64,000 nt of DNA from Eledone cirrhosa (Eukaryota; Mollusca; Cephalopoda; Octopoda; Eledonidae), in NCBI GenBank assembly GCA_964016885.1, contig OZ024742.1, positions 3,136,275 to 3,200,274 on the forward strand, written 5' to 3'. The position numbers and the translations under genes are program-made. How positions within the stretch are numbered: position 1 is the first letter of the stretch; every line of letters starts with the position of its first letter. Shown here in pieces: positions 60,901 through 64,000 of this stretch. The notes below the pieces were generated by a model. That model ran no database searches. It had not been told where the DNA came from and worked only from the letters and a program-made list of their open reading frames with translations.

Positions 60901-61597
60901 TATATTATTAACACACTAAACTATAGTATTGACATTCTACATTATAGTATAACACACTAGACTATAGTATTAACACACTACACTATAGTATTAACACACT
61001 ACACTATAGTATAACACACTACACTATAGTATTAACACACTACACTATAGTATTAACACACTATACTACAGTATTAACACACTTCACTATTGTATTAACA
61101 CACAACATTATTGTATTAACACACTATACTATAGTATTAACACACTACACTATAGTATTAACACACTACATTATCGTATTGCACTCTACACTATAGTATT
61201 AACACACTACACTACAGTGTAACACACTACACTATAGTATTAACACACTACACTATAGATTTAACACAAAACTATAGTATGAAAACATTACACTATAGTA
61301 TTAACACAGCACTATAATATTAACACTCTATACTATAGTATTAACACACTACACTATAGTATTAACACACTACACTATAGTATAACACACTACACTATAG
61401 TATTAACACACTATACTACAGTATTAACACACTACACTATTGTATTAACACACAACACTATAGTATTAACACACTACATTATAGTATAACACACTACACT
61501 ATAGTTTTAACACACTACATTATAGTATTAACACACACCACTATAGTATTAACACACTTCACCACAGTATAGCACACTACACTATTGTATTAACACA
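54950..61597. repeat. Right-domain block between the two copies of the 9,051-bp-spaced duplication
   Basis: Tags are at 55067 (altered, CTTTTTTAATGAACACG), 56973, 59375 and 60450. The 55067 unit lacks one 21-mer in the tag region, as does 50178. The 56973 unit shares CTACCGTATTAACAG with 52020. After 59375 the tag region is cut short and jumps to AGTTTTAACACAC, a deletion of several monomers. The 60.45-kb tag region is the closest to pure consensus, with several variant monomers replaced by standard ones. No gene is present. Confidence 0.78.
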
Positions 61598-64000
61598 CAA
61601 CACTATAGTATTAACACACTACACTATAGTATTAACACACTATACTATAGTATTAACATAAAATTATAGTATGAACACATTACACTATAGTATTAATATA
61701 GCACTATAGTATTAACAGACTACACTATAGTATTAACACACTACATTGCAGTGTTAACACACTACAATATAGTATTAACACACTATACTACAGTATTAAC
61801 ACACTACACTATTGTATTAACACACAACACTATAATATTAACACACTACACTATAGTATTAACACACAACACTATAGTATTAACACACTACACTCTAGTA
61901 TTAACACACTACACTGCAGTGTTAACACACTACAATATAGTATTAACACACTATACTACAGTATTAACACACTACACTATTGTATTAACACACATCACTA
62001 TAGTTTTAACACACTACATTATAGTATAACACACTACACTATAGTATTATCACACTACACTATAGTATAACACACTCCACTATAGTATTAACACACTACA
62101 CTATAGTATTAACACACTATACTATAGTATTAACATAAAATTATAGTATGAACACATTACACTATAGTATTAATACAGCACTATAGTATTAACACACTAC
62201 ACTATAGTATTAACACACTACGTTACAGTGTTAACACACTACAATATAGTATTAACACACAACACTATAGTATTAACACACTACACTATAGTATTAACAC
62301 ACTACACTACAGTATTAACACTGTACACTATAGTATTAACACACTATACTACAGTATTAACACACTACACTATAGTATTAACACACAACACTATAGTATT
62401 AACACACTACACTATAGTATTAACACACAACACTATAGTATTAACACACTACACTATAGTATTAACACACTACACTACAGTATTAACACTGTACACTATA
62501 GTATTAACACACTATACTACAGTATTAACACACTAAACTATAGTATTAACACACACCACTATAGTATTAACACATTTCACCACAGTATAACACAATACAC
62601 TATCGTATTTATACACTAAATGATAGTATAACACACTACACTATAGTAATAACACACAACACTATAGTATTAACACACCACACTATAGTATAACACACAA
62701 CACTATAGTATTAACACACAACACTATAGTATTAACATACCACACTATAGTATATCACAATACACTATAGTATAACACACAACACTATATTATTAACACA
62801 CCACACTATAGTATAACACTCTACACTATAGTATTAACACACTACACTATAGTATAACACACTTCACTATAGTATCAACACACTATAATATAGTATTAAC
62901 ACACTACACTATAGTATTAACACACTACACTATATTATTAACACACTACACTATAGTATTAACACACAACACTATAGTATTAACAAACTACACTATATTA
63001 TATCACACTACACTATTGTATTAACACACTACACTATAGTATTAACACACTACACTATAGTATTAACACACTACACTGTAGTATAACACACTACACTATA
63101 ATATTAACACACTACATTATAGTATAAACACACTACATTATAGTATTACACACTACACTAGAGTATTATCACACTACACTATAGTATTAACACACAACAC
63201 TATAGTAATAACACACTACACTATAGTATAACACACTACGCTTTAGTATTAACACACTAAACTATAGCATTAACACACTACACTATAGGTATTAACACAC
63301 TACACTATAGTATTAAAACACAGCACTATAGTATTAACACACTACACTATAGAATTAACACACAACACTATATTATTATCACACTACACTATAGTATTAA
63401 CATTCTACATTATAGTATAACACACTACCACTATAGTATTAACACACTACACTATAGTATTAACACACTACACTATAGTATAACACACTACACTATAGTA
63501 TTAACACACTACACTATAGTATTAACACACTATACTACAGTATTAACACACTACACTATTGTATTAACACACAACATTATTGTATTAACACACTATACTA
63601 CAGTATTAACATACTACACTAAAGTATTAACACACAACACTATAGTATTAACATACTACATTATCGTATTACACTCTACACTATAGTATTAACACACTAC
63701 ACTACAGTGTAACACACTACACTATAGTATTAACACACTACACTATAGATTTAACACAAAACTATAGTATGAAAACATTACACTATAGTATTAACACAGC
63801 CCTATAATATTAACACTCTATACTATGGTATTAACACACTACACTATAGTATTAACACACTACACTATAGTATTAACACACTACACTATAGTATTAACAC
63901 ACTACACTATAGTATAACACACTACACTGTAGTATTAACACACTATACTACAGTATTAACACACTACACTATTGTATTAACACACAACACTATAGTATTA
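61598..64000. repeat. Segment duplicated 9,051 bp upstream, copy 2 (cut by window end)
   Basis: This copy begins abruptly inside an array stretch ending AACACACAACACTATAG and then follows 52547-54949 base for base as far as checked, to the last base of the window. It includes the second half of the 477-bp duplication and the 168-bp repeat. Such long identity in a fast-changing satellite implies a very recent event or an assembly duplication. Confidence 0.9.

Larger units (their letters stand above)
111..64000. repeat. 21-bp satellite array (entire remaining window)
   Basis: Every line from 111 on is a tandem array of the monomer TATAGTATTA + ACACACTACAC. Most variation is of a few kinds. One T may be lost (TATAGTATA), giving a 20-bp monomer. 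CTACAC may become CAACAC, CATCAC, CTTCAC or CTATAC. ATAG may become ACAG, GTAG, TTGT or TCGT. Deletions give 19-bp monomers (ACACAACAC or ACACAGCAC endings). Consensus composition is 9 A, 6 T, 5 C, 1 G. No transposon, gene or unrelated spacer interrupts the array to the right edge. The array continues beyond the window on the right. The monomer is not one I recognise from a named satellite family. Confidence 0.97.
17401..64000. repeat. Right satellite domain: HOR family tagged by ACCTTGTTGTATGAACACG
   Basis: The domain is defined by variants that I did not see to the left: ATAGATTTAACACAAAAC, TATGAAAACATTAC, TAACATTCTACATT, TCGTATTACACTCTAC, CATTTCACCACAGTATAAC and the diverged tag ACCTTGTTGTATGAACACG. 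The ATG of the tag lies at 18942, 21886, 25803, 27917, 30782, 33727, 35486, 38077, 40728, 42697, 45734, 49434, 50178, 52020, 55067 (altered to CTTTTTTAATGAACACG), 56973, 59375 and 60450. Spacing ranges from 744 to 3,917 bp, most often 1.8-3.0 kb, so the family has a loose ~2-3-kb period with many internal deletions and duplications. No gene was found in any part. Confidence 0.88.

Noticed and set aside
15622..62536. Thirty or so + strand open frames of 60-102 codons (for example 18942-19235, 53177-53485, 62228-62536)
   Set aside because: They are pure translations of the 21-bp monomer (INTLHYS or VLTHYTI heptads), start at chance ATG variants, stop at the first 20-bp monomer or variant, and have no other coding features. 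None is reported as CDS.
111..64000. CRISPR array
   Set aside because: The repeats are contiguous with no unique spacers, and the flanking SINE points to a eukaryote.
111..64000. Plasmid- or phage-type iteron origin (21-bp iterons)
   Set aside because: Iteron arrays have a handful of copies beside a rep gene. Here there are thousands of copies, no gene, and a eukaryotic SINE.
111..64000. TATA-box promoters in each monomer (CTATAGTATTA)
   Set aside because: The AT-rich string is part of the repeat and occurs every ~21 bp with no downstream gene, so there is no basis for calling promoters.
111..64000. Telomeric repeat
   Set aside because: No TTAGGG or related G-rich strand repeat was seen. 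The + strand is G-poor, and its complement lacks G clusters.
111..64000. Inverted HOR segments or hairpin-forming long inverted repeats
   Set aside because: The same strand orientation (ACACAC on +) was seen throughout. Only short dyads of 8-12 bp are present.
111..64000. Additional SINE, LINE or DNA-transposon insertions inside the array
   Set aside because: The least monomer-like stretches (the TTGTTGTATG tag, ATACCACCTTATAG, TTAACAGTCTCTATAC) are still explained as mutated or fused monomers.

Overview
The window is almost entirely one tandem satellite array of eukaryotic type, with no supportable protein-coding gene on either strand. The only non-satellite DNA is the first ~110 bases. These read as the 3' part of a tRNA-derived SINE: a pol III B-box remnant at the left edge, then blocks such as GCCTTTCATCCTTACGAGG, GTCGATAAAATAAAGTACC and GGCCTTGTGCCTAAAGTAG. 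From memory this is the SINE family that is abundant in cephalopod genomes (octopus, squid, cuttlefish), so a cephalopod, or at least a mollusc, is the most likely source. I could not run a search to confirm this.

From ~111 to 64000 the sequence is a satellite of a 21-bp monomer: TATAGTATTA followed by ACACACTACAC. A 20-bp version (TATAGTATA in place of TATAGTATTA) is interspersed, with rarer 15-, 19- and 22-bp versions. Dividing the length by ~20.7 gives roughly 3,000 monomers. The + strand is A/C-rich and very poor in G (1 G, 5 C per consensus monomer). The consensus has no CpG and carries an 8-bp palindrome, ACTATAGT.

The monomers are organised into higher-order repeats (HORs), and two domains can be told apart. 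LEFT (111 to ~17.4 kb): an older, more diverged mosaic (~1-kb, 3,075-bp and 4,630-bp offset repeats), then a very clean tandem duplication of 4,444 bp (6397-10840 and 10841-15284), then a transitional stretch with a ~1.3-kb repeat. RIGHT (~17.4 to 64 kb): a different HOR family, tagged by a diverged segment ACCTTGTTGTATGAACACG at 18 sites, mostly 1.8-3.0 kb apart. Within it are a pair of ~2.9-kb units (18.0-23.8 kb), a three-copy run of 2.87/2.95-kb units (26.2-35.0 kb), a 3,037-bp pair (41.7-47.7 kb), an alternating two-subtype arrangement with a ~4.9-kb dimer period (50-59 kb), and a >=2.4-kb near-identical duplication 9,051 bp apart (52.5-54.9 and 61.6-64.0 kb). Smaller tandem duplications (36, 161, 168, 185, 332 and 477 bp) are nested inside.

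The many short + strand open frames are a by-product of the 21-bp period: two forward frames of the monomer lack stops, while the third forward frame and all three reverse frames are closed. Nothing here works as a gene set. The biological content is the architecture of a satellite domain, possibly centromeric, pericentromeric or subtelomeric, and the SINE junction at its visible edge.
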